A stretch of 64,000 bases of DNA from Mesorhizobium sp. ES1-1 (GTDB lineage Bacteria; Pseudomonadota; Alphaproteobacteria; Rhizobiales; Rhizobiaceae). The notes under the pieces were generated by a model. It did not search any database, had not been told where the DNA came from, and worked only from the letters and a program-made list of their open reading frames with translations. The translations under genes were made by a program, and so were the position numbers. Shown piece after piece: positions 45,721 through 55,805 of the stretch (position 1 is the stretch's first letter; the number at the start of each line of letters is the position of its first letter). The stretch is taken from contig NZ_JAIUGX010000012.1 in assembly GCF_020164785.1 (NCBI RefSeq), positions 1-64,000 on the forward strand. Reading direction: 5' to 3'.

Positions 45721-45857
45721 ACCCGGCCGCAGCGTTCGGCCCGAGTTACCATCCGGTTAAAGCGCCCGCGCCGACTTTATCGATCATTCAAACCGGACCT
45801 AAATTGGTTTCCGCTAATGCTCCATGCGAGACCGCATAGAGATCGGCAGGACCAGGC

Positions 45858-46448
45858 ATGGGCATGGAATTCCACCTTACAGGCGAGCGGATGGCACGGC
45901 GCCCGAGGGCGCTCACTCGCTTCTTTCGCGACCGCCGCGGCAGCACGGCATTGGAATTCGCCATTCTCGCGTTGCCGTTCGCGCTGCTTGTCTTTGCCAT
46001 TCTGGAAAGCTGCATTTCCTTTGCCGGCCAGGAAGTGATGGCCAACATTACCGACGATATCGCGCGCCAGTTGCGCACCGGCCAGTTGAAGCCCCCCGAC
46101 GTCGCCGGCACCAAGCTAAGAGACAAGATCTGCAGCAGGCTGGAGATCATCGTCTCCCAGGATTGCCCCAATCTGCTGCTGGTGGACCTTCGCCAATACG
46201 CGACCTTCGCAGACGCCGCTTCGGCGAGCTTTCAGATCAAGAACGGCGAGGTCGTGCTGATGCAGGGCGCCAACCCCCAGCCCTTCGCGATCGCGCCGGG
46301 CTTAGCGGAAACCAAGAATATGCTGCGGGTCTTCTACAAATGGCCTGTCATGACCGACCTGATGGCTAAATCAATGGCCAATTTGAATGGCGGCAAGACC
46401 CTGCACTTCGCATCGGTCACCTGGCAGAACGAGCCGTTCGACAACTGA
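45858..46448 (+). CDS. tadE: TadE-family pseudopilin-like protein
   Basis: 196 residues. The N-terminal part has the TadE pattern RRGSTALEFAILALPFALLVFAILESCISFAGQ, with a glycine before the hydrophobic helix and a glutamate at +5, as in pilin precursors. The rest is a globular periplasmic domain. It is probably a minor pilus or surface component processed by CpaA. It lies 38 bases before the second such gene. Confidence 0.85.
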   Translation: MGMEFHLTGERMARRPRALTRFFRDRRGSTALEFAILALPFALLVFAILESCISFAGQEVMANITDDIARQLRTGQLKPPDVAGTKLRDKICSRLEIIVSQDCPNLLLVDLRQYATFADAASASFQIKNGEVVLMQGANPQPFAIAPGLAETKNMLRVFYKWPVMTDLMAKSMANLNGGKTLHFASVTWQNEPFDN

Positions 46449-46486
46449 ATCCGCTGCAGAAGTACAATAAGAAAAAGGGCAATGGC

Positions 46487-47107
46487 ATGATGCGTGCGGG
46501 GGCACATTCTGGAATTATGAAAGTCTTGCAGAAAGCGGCCCGGTTCTGTTCCGATCGAAGCGGCGTCGCGGCGGTCGAATTCGCCTTTATCGTGCCGATC
46601 CTTCTGATCATGTATTTCGTGACCATGGAGGCCTCGCAAGCCGTCGAGACGAGCAAGAAGGTCAGTCGCATCGGCAGCATGGTCGCCGATCTCGTCACCC
46701 AGCAGCCGAACATCACGAGGGCGGATCTCGATGCCATCATGAAGATCGGGACATCCGCTCTTCAACCCTATAATCGTTCACTGCCGAACATCACCATCAC
46801 GGCAATACAGGTTACGACCGATGCGACGCCGAAGGTAAACGTGGTATGGTCGCGCAAGGTGGTCAATGGCGTCTACAGCACCCCCATCACCCTGCCCGCA
46901 ACAACCACGGTACCGACATCGCTCAAGGTCGCCGGCACCTTTCTTGTCCGCGTGGAAAGCCAGCTCGGATACAGGCCGGTCATTACTTGGGCTGCGGGTA
47001 GCCAGCAAAGTCTTGGCCTGACCTCGGCTTTCAACAGCATATCAATGGACGAAACCTACTATCTGCGTCCTCGCAGAAGCCTGACAATCCCCTGCGGCGA
47101 TTGCTGA
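46487..47107 (+). CDS. TadE/TadF-family pseudopilin-like protein
   Basis: 206 residues. The hydrophobic helix SGVAAVEFAFIVPILLIMYFVTMEASQAVE again shows a small residue then Glu at +5. The periplasmic domain is beta-rich and ends with a CGDC motif. It follows the first TadE-like gene by 38 bases, in an operon. No TadG (large von Willebrand-type) gene is nearby; it may be elsewhere on the genome. Confidence 0.82.
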   Translation: MMRAGAHSGIMKVLQKAARFCSDRSGVAAVEFAFIVPILLIMYFVTMEASQAVETSKKVSRIGSMVADLVTQQPNITRADLDAIMKIGTSALQPYNRSLPNITITAIQVTTDATPKVNVVWSRKVVNGVYSTPITLPATTTVPTSLKVAGTFLVRVESQLGYRPVITWAAGSQQSLGLTSAFNSISMDETYYLRPRRSLTIPCGDC

Positions 47108-47384
47108 CGGGGCTCATGGCCGCACGCCGCCGTTCGAAACACGACCACAGCGGCCATTGTGTCAACAGGAACCGCACAAGCGGTCCGGGCGGATCCCAGG
47201 GTAGGTCGGTCCGTATTCTGGACTCAATCCCAAGCCCGGCATCATCGCTTCGCAAGCGCATCATGGAAACGGATCAATACGGAGCCCCGGTTTTCCACGA
47301 TAAGCCAATACCGTCTGGCTTGCGAATTGCCATTGCGGCCGAGGGACCCTATGTCTGCTCGTCCAAACTGGCTACAACCCGCTC

Positions 47385-48626
47385 ATGGCCCGCGCTTTCC
47401 TCCTTGTCCTGGATTCCTTCGGCATCGGCGGCGCGGCTGACGCCGAGCGCTATGGCGATGCCGGCGCCAACACATTCGCACATATCGCGGAAGCCTGCGT
47501 GGAGGGCCGGGCCGACCGCGAGGGGCTGCGCAGCGGGCCGCTATTTGTCCCTCACATGGCCTCGCTGGGGCTAGGCAAGGCCGTCGAGACGGCGACGGGG
47601 CTGGGCTTCGACACCAGCGGGACGCATCTGCTCGCGACGGCCTTCCATGGGGCGGCTCAGGAGGTTTCCAGCGGCAAGGACACGCCATCGGGCCATTGGG
47701 AAATCGCCGGCCTGCCGGTTCGTCTCGATTGGGGCTATTTTCCGGACACGGTTCCCGCTTTTCCGGAAGCGCTGACAGAGGCGATCATCCGCGAGGGCAA
47801 GGTGCCGGGCATCCTCGGCAACTGCCACGCATCGGGCACCGAGATCATCGAGCGGTTCGGCGAGGAGCATATCCGTACCGGCAAACCGATCTGCTACACC
47901 TCGGTGGATTCGGTGCTGCAGATCGCCGCCCACGAGGTCCATTTCGGGCTGGAGCGGCTTTACGAATTCTGCCGGGTCGTGCGCGCACTGGTTGACCCGC
48001 TGAGGATCGGAAGGGTAATCGCGCGGCCGTTCTTGGGCGAGACCGCGGCGACGTTCGAGCGGACGTACAACCGCCATGACTACGCCGTGCCGCCGCCCGA
48101 GCCGACCTTGCTCGACCGGCTGACAGCACGTGGAAGCCGCGTCATCGCGGTCGGCAAGATCGGCGACATCTTCGCTCATCGCGGTATCTCGAAGATACGC
48201 AAGGCCGCCGGAAACATGGCCATGTTCGATGAGGCGCTGAGTGCGATGGATGAAGCCGGCGACGGCGATCTCGTCTTCGCCAATTTTGTCGATTTCGACA
48301 CCGAGTTCGGCCACCGCCGCGACGTCGCGGGATATGCGGCGGCGCTCGAGGCCTTCGACCTGCGGCTGCCGGAGGCGTTTGCCAGACTGAAGCAGGGCGA
48401 TCTTCTCATCTTGACCGCCGACCATGGAAACGACCCGACTTGGCGCGGGACCGACCACACGCGCGAACGCATTCCGGTCATTGGAACCGGGCCTGGTTTG
48501 AAGGGCGGCGACATAGGACTCAGGACGACATTCGCCGACATCGGAGAAACCGTGGCCGAGCATCTTGGGCTGACGGCCGGCCGCTACGGTTCTTCTTTCC
48601 TTGCGATGATCAGCAAACATGCCTGA
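47385..48626 (+). CDS. deoB: Phosphopentomutase
   Basis: 413 residues, alkaline-phosphatase superfamily. It interconverts ribose- or deoxyribose-1-phosphate and the 5-phosphates in nucleoside salvage. Metal and phosphate residues occur in [22 protein letters not shown] at the N terminus and [20 protein letters not shown] near the C terminus. The gap to the left (47108-47384) shows no gene. The stop overlaps mutM by 8 bases. Confidence 0.95.
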   Translation: MARAFLLVLDSFGIGGAADAERYGDAGANTFAHIAEACVEGRADREGLRSGPLFVPHMASLGLGKAVETATGLGFDTSGTHLLATAFHGAAQEVSSGKDTPSGHWEIAGLPVRLDWGYFPDTVPAFPEALTEAIIREGKVPGILGNCHASGTEIIERFGEEHIRTGKPICYTSVDSVLQIAAHEVHFGLERLYEFCRVVRALVDPLRIGRVIARPFLGETAATFERTYNRHDYAVPPPEPTLLDRLTARGSRVIAVGKIGDIFAHRGISKIRKAAGNMAMFDEALSAMDEAGDGDLVFANFVDFDTEFGHRRDVAGYAAALEAFDLRLPEAFARLKQGDLLILTADHGNDPTWRGTDHTRERIPVIGTGPGLKGGDIGLRTTFADIGETVAEHLGLTAGRYGSSFLAMISKHA

Positions 48627-49509
48627 ACTGCCGGAGGTCGAAACGGTCAGGCGTGGACTGCAGCCGGTGCTGGAAGGCGCCACCATCATGCGCGTCGAAG
48701 CGCGACGGGCGGACCTGCGCTTTCCCTTCCCGGACAAGTTTTCGCTGCGGCTGACGGGCAAGACCATCACCACGCTCGGCCGCCGAGCCAAATATCTGAC
48801 GTTGGACCTGGAAGGCGGGCCGGTGTTGATCTGCCATCTCGGCATGTCGGGATCATTCCGCATCGAGACGGAGGATGACAGCCACATGCCCGGCATCTTT
48901 CATCATGACCGCTCGAAGAGTTCCAGTCACGACCATGTGGTCTTCCACGTCGCCTCGCCTGCCGGCGCGCGATCCCGCGTCATCTTCAACGATCCGCGCC
49001 GCTTCGGTTTCATGCTGTTCGCCGAAGGCGCGGCGGAGGACCATCCGATGCTGGCCGGGCTCGGGGTCGAGCCGACCGGAAACCGACTGGACGGGGCGCT
49101 GCTCGCGTCCTTGATGAAGGGGCGGCGATCACCGCTGAAGGCAGCGCTTCTCGACCAGAGAGTGATCGCCGGGCTGGGCAATATCTATGTCTCGGAAGCC
49201 CTGTGGCGTTCCAGCCTGTCGCCATTGCGGGAGGCGGGTACGATCGCCAAGCCTGGAAAGAAGGCCAAGGCCCAGAGCGAAGGGCTGGCCGAAGCCATAC
49301 GGGCGGTCATAGCGGACGCCATCGCGGCCGGCGGCTCCTCACTTCGGGACTACATGCAGACCGACGGTTCTCTGGGCTACTTCCAGCATTCCTTCGCCGT
49401 CTACGACCGCGAAGGCGAGCCTTGCCCGAAGCCCGGCTGTGGCGGCCACATTGAGCGCATCGTGCAGAGCGGACGATCGACCTTCTATTGCCGGACCTGT
49501 CAGCGGTGA
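48619..49509 (+). CDS. mutM: Formamidopyrimidine-DNA glycosylase (MutM/Fpg)
   Basis: 296 residues. The N-terminal [13 protein letters not shown] carries the catalytic proline. A conserved lysine is in GRRAKYL, ILFNDPRR-type contacts are in [10 protein letters not shown], and the C-terminal zinc finger is CPKPGC / CRTC. It removes oxidised purines such as 8-oxoguanine from DNA and nicks the strand. It overlaps deoB by 8 bases. The block mutM / enoyl-CoA hydratase / rpsT / dnaA is typical of Rhizobiales. Confidence 0.97.
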   Translation: MPELPEVETVRRGLQPVLEGATIMRVEARRADLRFPFPDKFSLRLTGKTITTLGRRAKYLTLDLEGGPVLICHLGMSGSFRIETEDDSHMPGIFHHDRSKSSSHDHVVFHVASPAGARSRVIFNDPRRFGFMLFAEGAAEDHPMLAGLGVEPTGNRLDGALLASLMKGRRSPLKAALLDQRVIAGLGNIYVSEALWRSSLSPLREAGTIAKPGKKAKAQSEGLAEAIRAVIADAIAAGGSSLRDYMQTDGSLGYFQHSFAVYDREGEPCPKPGCGGHIERIVQSGRSTFYCRTCQR

Positions 49510-49541
49510 GCTAGACGAGGATCGAGCGAGGAGAAGCAACC

Positions 49542-50315
49542 ATGGCCTATGAAACGATCATCACCGAGACACGCGGCAAGGTTGGTTTGGTCACGCTGAA
49601 CAGGCCGCAGGCGCTCAACGCCTTGAACTCGCGCGTTCTCACCGAACTGGTGGCGGCGGTGAAGGATTTCGGCGCCGACCCGAATATCGGCGCCATGGTC
49701 ATCACCGGCTCAGAAAAGGCCTTCGCCGCAGGCGCAGACATCAAGGAGATGCAGTCGATCTCCTATGTCGATGCTTACGCCCAAGATTTCTTTGTCGGCT
49801 GGGAAGAACTGACACGTGCGCGAAAGCCGATCATAGCCGCCGTTGCCGGCTATGCGCTTGGCGGGGGCTGCGAGCTGGCCATGATGTGCGATTTCATCAT
49901 CGCGGCCGACACCGCGAAATTCGGGCAGCCGGAGATCACGCTTGGTGTGATCCCGGGCATGGGTGGATCGCAAAGGTTGACCCGCTTCGTGGGAAAGTCG
50001 AAAGCGATGGACATGTGCCTGACCGGGCGGATGATGGATGCGGCCGAAGCCGAGCGTTCGGGCCTGGTCTCACGCGTGGTGCCCGCGGGCGCGCTGGTCG
50101 AGGAGGCGGTCAAGGCTGCGGCCAAAATCGCCGATTTGTCGCTGCCGTCGGTGATGATGGCAAAGGAGGCCGTCAATCGTGCCTATGAGACGACGCTGAC
50201 CGAAGGCTTGCGCTTCGAGCGGCGGCTGTTTCATTCGCTGTTCGCGCTCGAGGACCAGAAGGAGGGCATGGCGGCCTTCGCCGAGAAACGGAAACCCAAT
50301 TTCACCAACCGCTGA
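49542..50315 (+). CDS. Enoyl-CoA hydratase
   Basis: 257 residues with both catalytic glutamates: [11 protein letters not shown] near residue 109 and [16 protein letters not shown] near 129-130; the oxyanion-hole glycine is in AAGADIKEM. It adds water to trans-2-enoyl-CoA. It lies between mutM and rpsT on the same strand. The contrast with the crotonase next to luxI, which lacks these residues, is clear. Confidence 0.95.
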   Translation: MAYETIITETRGKVGLVTLNRPQALNALNSRVLTELVAAVKDFGADPNIGAMVITGSEKAFAAGADIKEMQSISYVDAYAQDFFVGWEELTRARKPIIAAVAGYALGGGCELAMMCDFIIAADTAKFGQPEITLGVIPGMGGSQRLTRFVGKSKAMDMCLTGRMMDAAEAERSGLVSRVVPAGALVEEAVKAAAKIADLSLPSVMMAKEAVNRAYETTLTEGLRFERRLFHSLFALEDQKEGMAAFAEKRKPNFTNR

Positions 50316-50363
50316 AGTGTGAAGCCAAGCTCGCCGAGCGGTCAAAAAGAAGGGCGGGCGGCG

Positions 50364-50392
50364 TTGACGCGCCGGAAAAGCTGAACTATAAG
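50364..50392 (+). promoter_or_regulatory. Promoter of rpsT
   Basis: TTGACG (50364-50369) and TATAAG (50387-50392) are exactly 17 bases apart, a near-consensus housekeeping promoter, and lie about 92 bases before the rpsT start. Confidence 0.75.
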
Positions 50393-50484
50393 CCGCACCA
50401 ACCGAGGCGGCCCCGTTGCTGCCCGTTTGTTTTTTGCGCCCTGCGGCACCCCGCATGCGCTCACCAGATCAGAAGAGAGGCATC

Positions 50485-50751
50485 ATGGCCAATACATCCT
50501 CGGCCAAAAAGGCAACGCGCAAGATCGTCCGCCGTGCGGCGATCAACAAGAACCGCCGTTCGCGTGTCCGTACCTACATCCGCCAGGTCGAAGAGGCGCT
50601 TGCCTCCGGCGACAAGGCCGCCGCGCAGGCCGCCTTCAAGGTTGCAGAGCCGGAATTGATGCGCGCCGCGACCAAGGGCGTGATCCACAAGAACACAGCG
50701 TCCCGCAAGGTGTCGCGTCTAGCCCAGCGGCTCAGGGTGCTGTCGGCCTGA
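50485..50751 (+). CDS. rpsT: 30S ribosomal protein S20
   Basis: 88 residues, highly basic. [39 protein letters not shown] is diagnostic of S20, which binds 16S rRNA in the small subunit. The ATG follows GAGAGG. The frame extends upstream but without S20 similarity. It has its own promoter and a terminator. Confidence 0.98.
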   Translation: MANTSSAKKATRKIVRRAAINKNRRSRVRTYIRQVEEALASGDKAAAQAAFKVAEPELMRAATKGVIHKNTASRKVSRLAQRLRVLSA

Positions 50752-50781
50752 TAACGTCTTCCTGGACTACCTTTCTGAAAG

Positions 50782-50806
50782 CCCGGCCGATTGCGCCGGG
50801 TTTTTT
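50782..50806 (+). terminator. Rho-independent terminator of rpsT
   Basis: A CCCGGC / GCCGGG stem with a 7-base loop is followed by six T, 30 bases after the rpsT stop. Confidence 0.9.
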
Positions 50807-50985
50807 CGTTTGCCGGCAAGTACTTAAAATGAATGCTCGGAAATGTCTCCGGCCTCGGATTTCGGCATCCGAAATGCTTTGCCGGCACAACCGCTGTCGG
50901 TGATCGCCAAATAGCCCTGAACCAGGCTCGCGCGAAAAACCCGTCCCTCAGCAATAGTCCATGTTTTTCAGACAGTTACGGATGG

Positions 50986-51211
50986 TCATCCACAGCCTGT
51001 CCACATCCAGCCGGGGCGATCGGGGACAAGTCGCTGTCAAGCGAATTATTTCAGAAAATTTCGCCGCGCGCCGACGTTTTCATATTCGCCGGAAAAGGGT
51101 TTGAATCCCAATGGCTTTGTCAGAATGTACCCTTGGGACATGTCATGACAAGCTGCGTTCAGGAAGCAGATTCCTTAAAAATCGGTTAGGGGTGGCCTTG
51201 CCCTATCCACA
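50986..51211. promoter_or_regulatory. Cluster of DnaA-box-like sites
   Basis: TCATCCACA (50986-50994), CTGTCCACA (50997-51005) and CTATCCACA (51203-51211) differ from TTATCCACA by one, two and one base. They lie 385-610 bases before the dnaA start. They may serve autoregulation. Confidence 0.45.
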
Positions 51212-51595
51212 GCGATTTCGGTAATGTCGGTCTATCGAAAGGGACGGGCCTGAGGCCCTTAACCCAACCTGAACTGGCCAGCTTAAATTGGCGGGAGTTG
51301 CAACGCGGATCAAGTCCGCGAACGGGTTTGGTTTGTCTTTTTCGGTACGGTAGGGGACTGGCGTAACAAGACATGGCAGGTAGGCAGCGCGCCGGCGCTT
51401 TTCGCCGGAAGGCTTTGTATTGCCCTGACATACGCGATGCGGACTGGCCCACCGGCCGGCACCGGCTCCCCCATATTGGCGATGGCGTTTGTCGGCGGCG
51501 GCAAGGGACATCGTAGCGAAGACGAAGTTGCCGGAACAAGGATGCTGGAGGCGCATCCCCGGCGCGAAACTGGTACGGAAAGGCAAGGAAGAACC

Positions 51596-53140
51596 ATGCA
51601 GAGCGGCATTGAAAGGGAGCTTACGGGCGACCTCCCATTTCCTGGAACCTTGATCGGAGCAAATGACATGATGGTCTCCAGCGACGCAGAACAGAAGTTC
51701 GACAGGGTCAAGGCCCAGTTGAAGGCGCGTCTGGGCACAGAGGTCTATTCGAGCTGGTTTGGCCGCATGAAGGTCGCCGAGGCTTCCAAGGGCATCGTCC
51801 GCATCTCGGTGCCCACCGCTTTCCTGCGCTCATGGATCAACGGTCATTATCTCGACCTCATGTCGGAGCTTTGGAAGCAGGAAGACGCCAATCTGCTCAA
51901 GATCGAGATCGTCGTTCGCACCGCGACCCGCCAGGGGCGCGGCCAGCCGGAGCCTGACCTGGCACCAGCACGCAAGATGACACGGCAAACGCAGACAGCG
52001 CTTGCCGCCGGCACCGTCAGCCCCGGCCGCGCCGAGCGGACGCCGCCTCCGCGCCCGGGCGCGCCGGTAGAGACAGAGTTCCGGCACAATGTGCTCGGCT
52101 CCCCGCTTGACCCGCGCTACACATTTGGCTCCTTCATCGAGGGACCGTCCAACAGGGTGGCCTTCGCTGCCGCCAAGGCCGTAGCGGAATCGCAGTCGAG
52201 CGCGGTGCGCTTCAACCCGCTTTTCCTTCACGCGACCGTCGGGCTGGGCAAGACTCACCTGCTGCAGGCGATCGCGGCGGAATCGCTGAAACAGAATCCC
52301 AAGTCGCGCGTCGTCTATCTCACGGCCGAATATTTCATGTGGCGCTTCGCCACCGCGATCCGCGACAACAATGCGCTGACGCTCAAGGAGCAGTTGCGCG
52401 ACATCGACCTTTTGATCATCGACGACATGCAGTTCCTGCAGGGCAAGTCGATTCAGCATGAATTCTGCCATCTGATCAACATGCTGCTCGACAGCGCCAA
52501 GCAGGTGGTCGTTGCCGCCGACCGGCCGCCTTCCGAACTGGAGTCGCTCGAGCCACGTGTGCGCTCGCGCCTCAATGGCGGCGTCGCACTCGAAATGTCG
52601 GCGCCCGATTTCGTCATGCGCCTCGGCATGCTCAAACTGCGCCTCGCCACGGCCAGGGTCGACGACGCCTCGCTGGACATTTCCGAAGAAATTCTCAACC
52701 ACGTCGCCCGAACCGTTACCGGAAGCGGTCGCGAGCTCGAAGGCGCCTTCAACCAATTGCTTTTCCGCCAGTCCTTCGAGCCGCAGATCACCATCGACCG
52801 TATCGACGAGATCCTCGGCCATATCTACCGGACAGGCGAGCCCAAGCGGGTGCGGATCGAGGATATCCAGCGCATCGTGGCGCGCCATTACAACGTGTCT
52901 AAGACCGAATTGCTGTCCAACCGGCGCACGCGCACCATCGTCAAGCCGCGGCAGGTCGCCATGTACCTCTCGAAGGTCATGACGCCGCGTTCGCTGCCCG
53001 AGATCGGACGGCGCTTTGGTGGTCGCGACCACACCACCGTGCTGCACGCCGTGCGCAAGATCGAGGACCTCTCCGGCAATGACAACACGCTGGCGCAGGA
53101 ACTCGAGCTGTTGAGACGGCTGATCAACGACCAGGCCTGA
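51596..53140 (+). CDS. dnaA: Chromosomal replication initiator protein DnaA
   Basis: 514 residues. Domain I is at about 30-110, followed by a Pro/Ala-rich linker. The AAA+ domain has Walker [14 protein letters not shown] near 212-222 and Walker [12 protein letters not shown]. The C-terminal DNA-binding domain ends in [15 protein letters not shown]. It unwinds the origin and regulates genes through DnaA boxes. AAGGA lies 7 bases before ATG 51596; longer in-frame starts lack support. Confidence 0.97.
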   Translation: MQSGIERELTGDLPFPGTLIGANDMMVSSDAEQKFDRVKAQLKARLGTEVYSSWFGRMKVAEASKGIVRISVPTAFLRSWINGHYLDLMSELWKQEDANLLKIEIVVRTATRQGRGQPEPDLAPARKMTRQTQTALAAGTVSPGRAERTPPPRPGAPVETEFRHNVLGSPLDPRYTFGSFIEGPSNRVAFAAAKAVAESQSSAVRFNPLFLHATVGLGKTHLLQAIAAESLKQNPKSRVVYLTAEYFMWRFATAIRDNNALTLKEQLRDIDLLIIDDMQFLQGKSIQHEFCHLINMLLDSAKQVVVAADRPPSELESLEPRVRSRLNGGVALEMSAPDFVMRLGMLKLRLATARVDDASLDISEEILNHVARTVTGSGRELEGAFNQLLFRQSFEPQITIDRIDEILGHIYRTGEPKRVRIEDIQRIVARHYNVSKTELLSNRRTRTIVKPRQVAMYLSKVMTPRSLPEIGRRFGGRDHTTVLHAVRKIEDLSGNDNTLAQELELLRRLINDQA

Positions 53141-53442
53141 TCGCTTCGGAAAGCTGACCCGGAAGGCTTTTGGAAATCAGCGGGTTGCCTGTGCGGCCTG
53201 GAGGGCCGCACGGACCTGTTCGACCCCTTGCGGGCGGCCCGGAATCGGGATTGATCAGCCGGGCACGTGGACTTCGTGCTCTTTATCCCCAGAAAGCCCG
53301 GGGAGCCGGCCCGAACCGAGCGCGCGGGCTTGCGTTTGCTGGTTTTTTCCTGTCAGTTTAGGCAGATTCTGAGCCTGTCAGACCTTTCGCGGGACGCCGA
53401 TCGCCGGAGCCCCGTCATTCATTCAAGCGAGCCTGTTTCGTC
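53141..53442. other. Intergenic region between dnaA and dnaN
   Basis: 302 bases. It contains an 8-bp perfect hairpin (GTGCGGCC / GGCCGCAC, 53191-53211) soon after dnaA and a T-rich stretch near 53340. No gene is visible. It probably ends dnaA transcription and starts that of dnaN. Confidence 0.5.
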
Positions 53443-54561
53443 ATGCGTGTTATCCTGGAACGGTCAAATCTCCTGAAGTCGCTCAACCACGTCCACCGCG
53501 TGGTCGAACGACGCAACACCATTCCGATCCTGTCCAATGTGCTGCTCAGTGCCGAGGGCGCCAGCCTCGAAATGAAGGCCACTGACCTCGACCTCGAGGT
53601 GACGGAAGCGACGCCGGCCAAGGTGGAGCGCGGCGGAGCGACGACGGTTCCCGCGCATCTGCTCTATGACATCGTGCGCAAGCTCGCCGACGGCGCCGAG
53701 GTGATGCTAAAGACCGATGAGGACGGCAATGCCATGACAGTGGCGTCCGGCCGGTCCAGCTTCCGTCTCCAGTGCCTGCCGCAGTCGGACTTTCCAGAGC
53801 TGTCGGCCGGGTCGTTCTCGCATATCTTCCGGCTCGACTCGGTTGCCCTTAGGGGCCTGATCGAGAAGACCCAATTCGCCATCTCCACCGAAGAGACGCG
53901 CTATTATCTGAACGGCATCTATCTGCACACGCATGAGGTTGGGGGCAAGCTGAAGCTGCGCTCGGTGGCCACCGACGGGCACCGCCTGGCGCGCGCCGAG
54001 ATCGACGCGCCGGCGGGCTCGGAAGGCATGCCTGGGATCATCATTCCGCGGAAGACGGTGAGCGAGCTGCAGAAGCTGGTCGACGATCCGGACGTTCCCG
54101 TGACCACTGAATTGTCCGACACCAAGATCCGCTTCACCATCGGCAGCGTGGTCCTGACCTCGAAGTTGATCGACGGCACCTTCCCGGACTATCAGCGGGT
54201 CATTCCGACTGGCAATGACAAGAAGCTGATCATCGACCGCCAGAGTTTTGCCGCTGCCGTCGACCGCGTTTCCACCATTTCCTCGGAACGGGGCCGCGCG
54301 GTGAAGCTTTCGATCAGCGACGGCCAGGTGACGCTTGCGGTCAACAACCCGGACTCCGGCAGCGCCACCGAGGAACTGGCCGCCGACTACTCGTCTGACC
54401 CGATCGAGATCGGCTTCAACGCCAAATACCTGCTCGATGTCGCCGCGCAGCTGACCGGTACGGAAGCCAAGTTCATGCTGGCGGATGCCGGTTCACCGAC
54501 GCTGATCCATGACATGGCCGATGAGACAGCGCTTTACGTGCTGATGCCAATGCGGGTGTAG
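53443..54561 (+). CDS. dnaN: DNA polymerase III beta subunit (sliding clamp)
   Basis: 372 residues. The three-domain clamp begins MRVILERSNLLKSLNHVHRVVERRNTIPILSNVLL and ends with the conserved ALYVLMPMRV. It encircles DNA and tethers polymerase III and repair enzymes. It is followed by recF in the same direction. Confidence 0.98.
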   Translation: MRVILERSNLLKSLNHVHRVVERRNTIPILSNVLLSAEGASLEMKATDLDLEVTEATPAKVERGGATTVPAHLLYDIVRKLADGAEVMLKTDEDGNAMTVASGRSSFRLQCLPQSDFPELSAGSFSHIFRLDSVALRGLIEKTQFAISTEETRYYLNGIYLHTHEVGGKLKLRSVATDGHRLARAEIDAPAGSEGMPGIIIPRKTVSELQKLVDDPDVPVTTELSDTKIRFTIGSVVLTSKLIDGTFPDYQRVIPTGNDKKLIIDRQSFAAAVDRVSTISSERGRAVKLSISDGQVTLAVNNPDSGSATEELAADYSSDPIEIGFNAKYLLDVAAQLTGTEAKFMLADAGSPTLIHDMADETALYVLMPMRV

Positions 54562-54634
54562 CGCGGCGTCGTCGGCAGAGCCCGGCGGCGAGACCGGCAG
54601 CGGAACAATGGCGACTTCTACAGGCGGATAGCGG

Positions 54635-55774
54635 TTGCCGGCACAGACCCATATAAGTAAGCTTATACTTACCAATTTTCGTAACTATGCGACATTGGCG
54701 GTCGATCTCGCCCCCGGCGCCGTGGTATTTTCCGGGGATAACGGGGCAGGGAAGACGAATCTCCTGGAAGCGATCTCCTTACTGACTCCGGGCCGCGGTC
54801 TGCGCCGCGCGCCTTACGCCGATGTCGCCCGAGAGGGTGGCGACGGCGGCTTTGCACTACACGCCCGGCTCGATGGGCCCGAGGGTCAGATCGAGATCGG
54901 CACAGGCGTTTCAGTTGCAGACGGCGAAGGCGGCAGACGCGTTCGCATCAATGGCGCCGCAGCCCGATCGGCCGATGACATGCTTGAGTGGCTGCGTGTG
55001 GTGTGGCTGACTCCGGCCATGGACGCGCTCTTCACCGGTCCGGCGGCCGACCGCAGACGCTTTCTCGACCGGCTGGTCCTGGCGATCGATCCCGGACACG
55101 GCCAGCGGGCCCTGGACTACGAAAAAGCCATGCGAGGCCGTAACCGTCTACTTACCGAAGGCACGCGAGACGATCGCTGGTTCGAGGCGATCGAAACACA
55201 GATGGCCGAAACTGGCGTTGCCATTGCGGCGGCGCGCGCCGAATTGGTGCGTCTGCTCGCCGCCATGATCGATCGACTGCCCGAAACAGGTACGTTCCCG
55301 CAAGCCGATATCAGTCTCGCGGGGGATCTGGAAAACGAGGTTTCCACCGCGCCGGCAGTTGATGTGGAGGAGCGGTTTCGCAGGGCGCTTGCTGATGGCC
55401 GTGACCGTGATCGTGCCGCTGGACGGACGCTCGAAGGCCCGCACCGCTCCGACCTCGTTGTCCGGCACCGTCCCAAGGCAATGCCGGCCGAGCTTTGTTC
55501 GACAGGCGAACAGAAGGCGCTACTGGTCGGCATCGTCGTGTCGCACGCCCGGCTGACCGGTGAAATGTCGGGCATGACTCCGATCCTGCTTCTCGACGAA
55601 ATCGCGGCCCATCTGGACGGCGGCAGGCGTGCGGCATTGTTCTCGATCCTGGAGGAACTGAACTGTCAGGCGTTCATGACGGGAACCGACGCGGCGCTGT
55701 TTTCCAGTCTCAAGGGACGTGCCCAATTCCTCACCGTCGACCATGGCAAGGTCGAGCCGACCGAAGACTCCTGA
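54635..55774 (+). CDS. recF: DNA replication/repair protein RecF
   Basis: 379 residues, SMC-like ATPase: Walker A FSGDNGAGKTNLLEAI near 33-47, a signature region in LCSTGEQKALLVGIV, and Walker B TPILLLDEIAAHLD. It loads RecA at gaps. No ATG precedes the fold, so the TTG at 54635 appears to be the start (MPAQTHISKLILTNFRNY); its ribosome-binding site is weak. Confidence 0.93.
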   Translation: MPAQTHISKLILTNFRNYATLAVDLAPGAVVFSGDNGAGKTNLLEAISLLTPGRGLRRAPYADVAREGGDGGFALHARLDGPEGQIEIGTGVSVADGEGGRRVRINGAAARSADDMLEWLRVVWLTPAMDALFTGPAADRRRFLDRLVLAIDPGHGQRALDYEKAMRGRNRLLTEGTRDDRWFEAIETQMAETGVAIAAARAELVRLLAAMIDRLPETGTFPQADISLAGDLENEVSTAPAVDVEERFRRALADGRDRDRAAGRTLEGPHRSDLVVRHRPKAMPAELCSTGEQKALLVGIVVSHARLTGEMSGMTPILLLDEIAAHLDGGRRAALFSILEELNCQAFMTGTDAALFSSLKGRAQFLTVDHGKVEPTEDS

Positions 55775-55805
55775 CAAGGGTACCCGGTCACTATATGATC
55801 CGACT

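Larger units (their letters stand above)
50752..51595. other. Long leader region upstream of dnaA
   Basis: 844 bases between rpsT and dnaA. It holds the rpsT terminator and three DnaA-box-like nonamers. A small hairpin is at 51392-51408. I see no convincing gene or RNA. oriC in related Rhizobiales is usually elsewhere, so autoregulation of dnaA is the simpler reading. Confidence 0.5.

Noticed and set aside
47101-47574. 157-codon open frame between the TadE-like gene and deoB
   Set aside because: It overlaps the start of deoB in another frame, has no family pattern and no clear ribosome-binding site.
51097-51109. GGGTTTGAATCCC, like the T arm of a tRNA
   Set aside because: The TTC at the T loop is TTT, and no acceptor, D or anticodon arms can be folded around it.
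51186-51586. Minus-strand open frames of about 120 codons in the dnaA leader
   Set aside because: They are Arg/Pro/Ser-rich in composition, overlap each other in different frames, and lack any domain or start signal.
50752-51595. Chromosome origin at dnaA
   Set aside because: The DnaA-like boxes are few and imperfect, there is no clear AT-rich unwinding element, and related Rhizobiales usually have oriC away from dnaA. It is kept only as a possible regulatory region.
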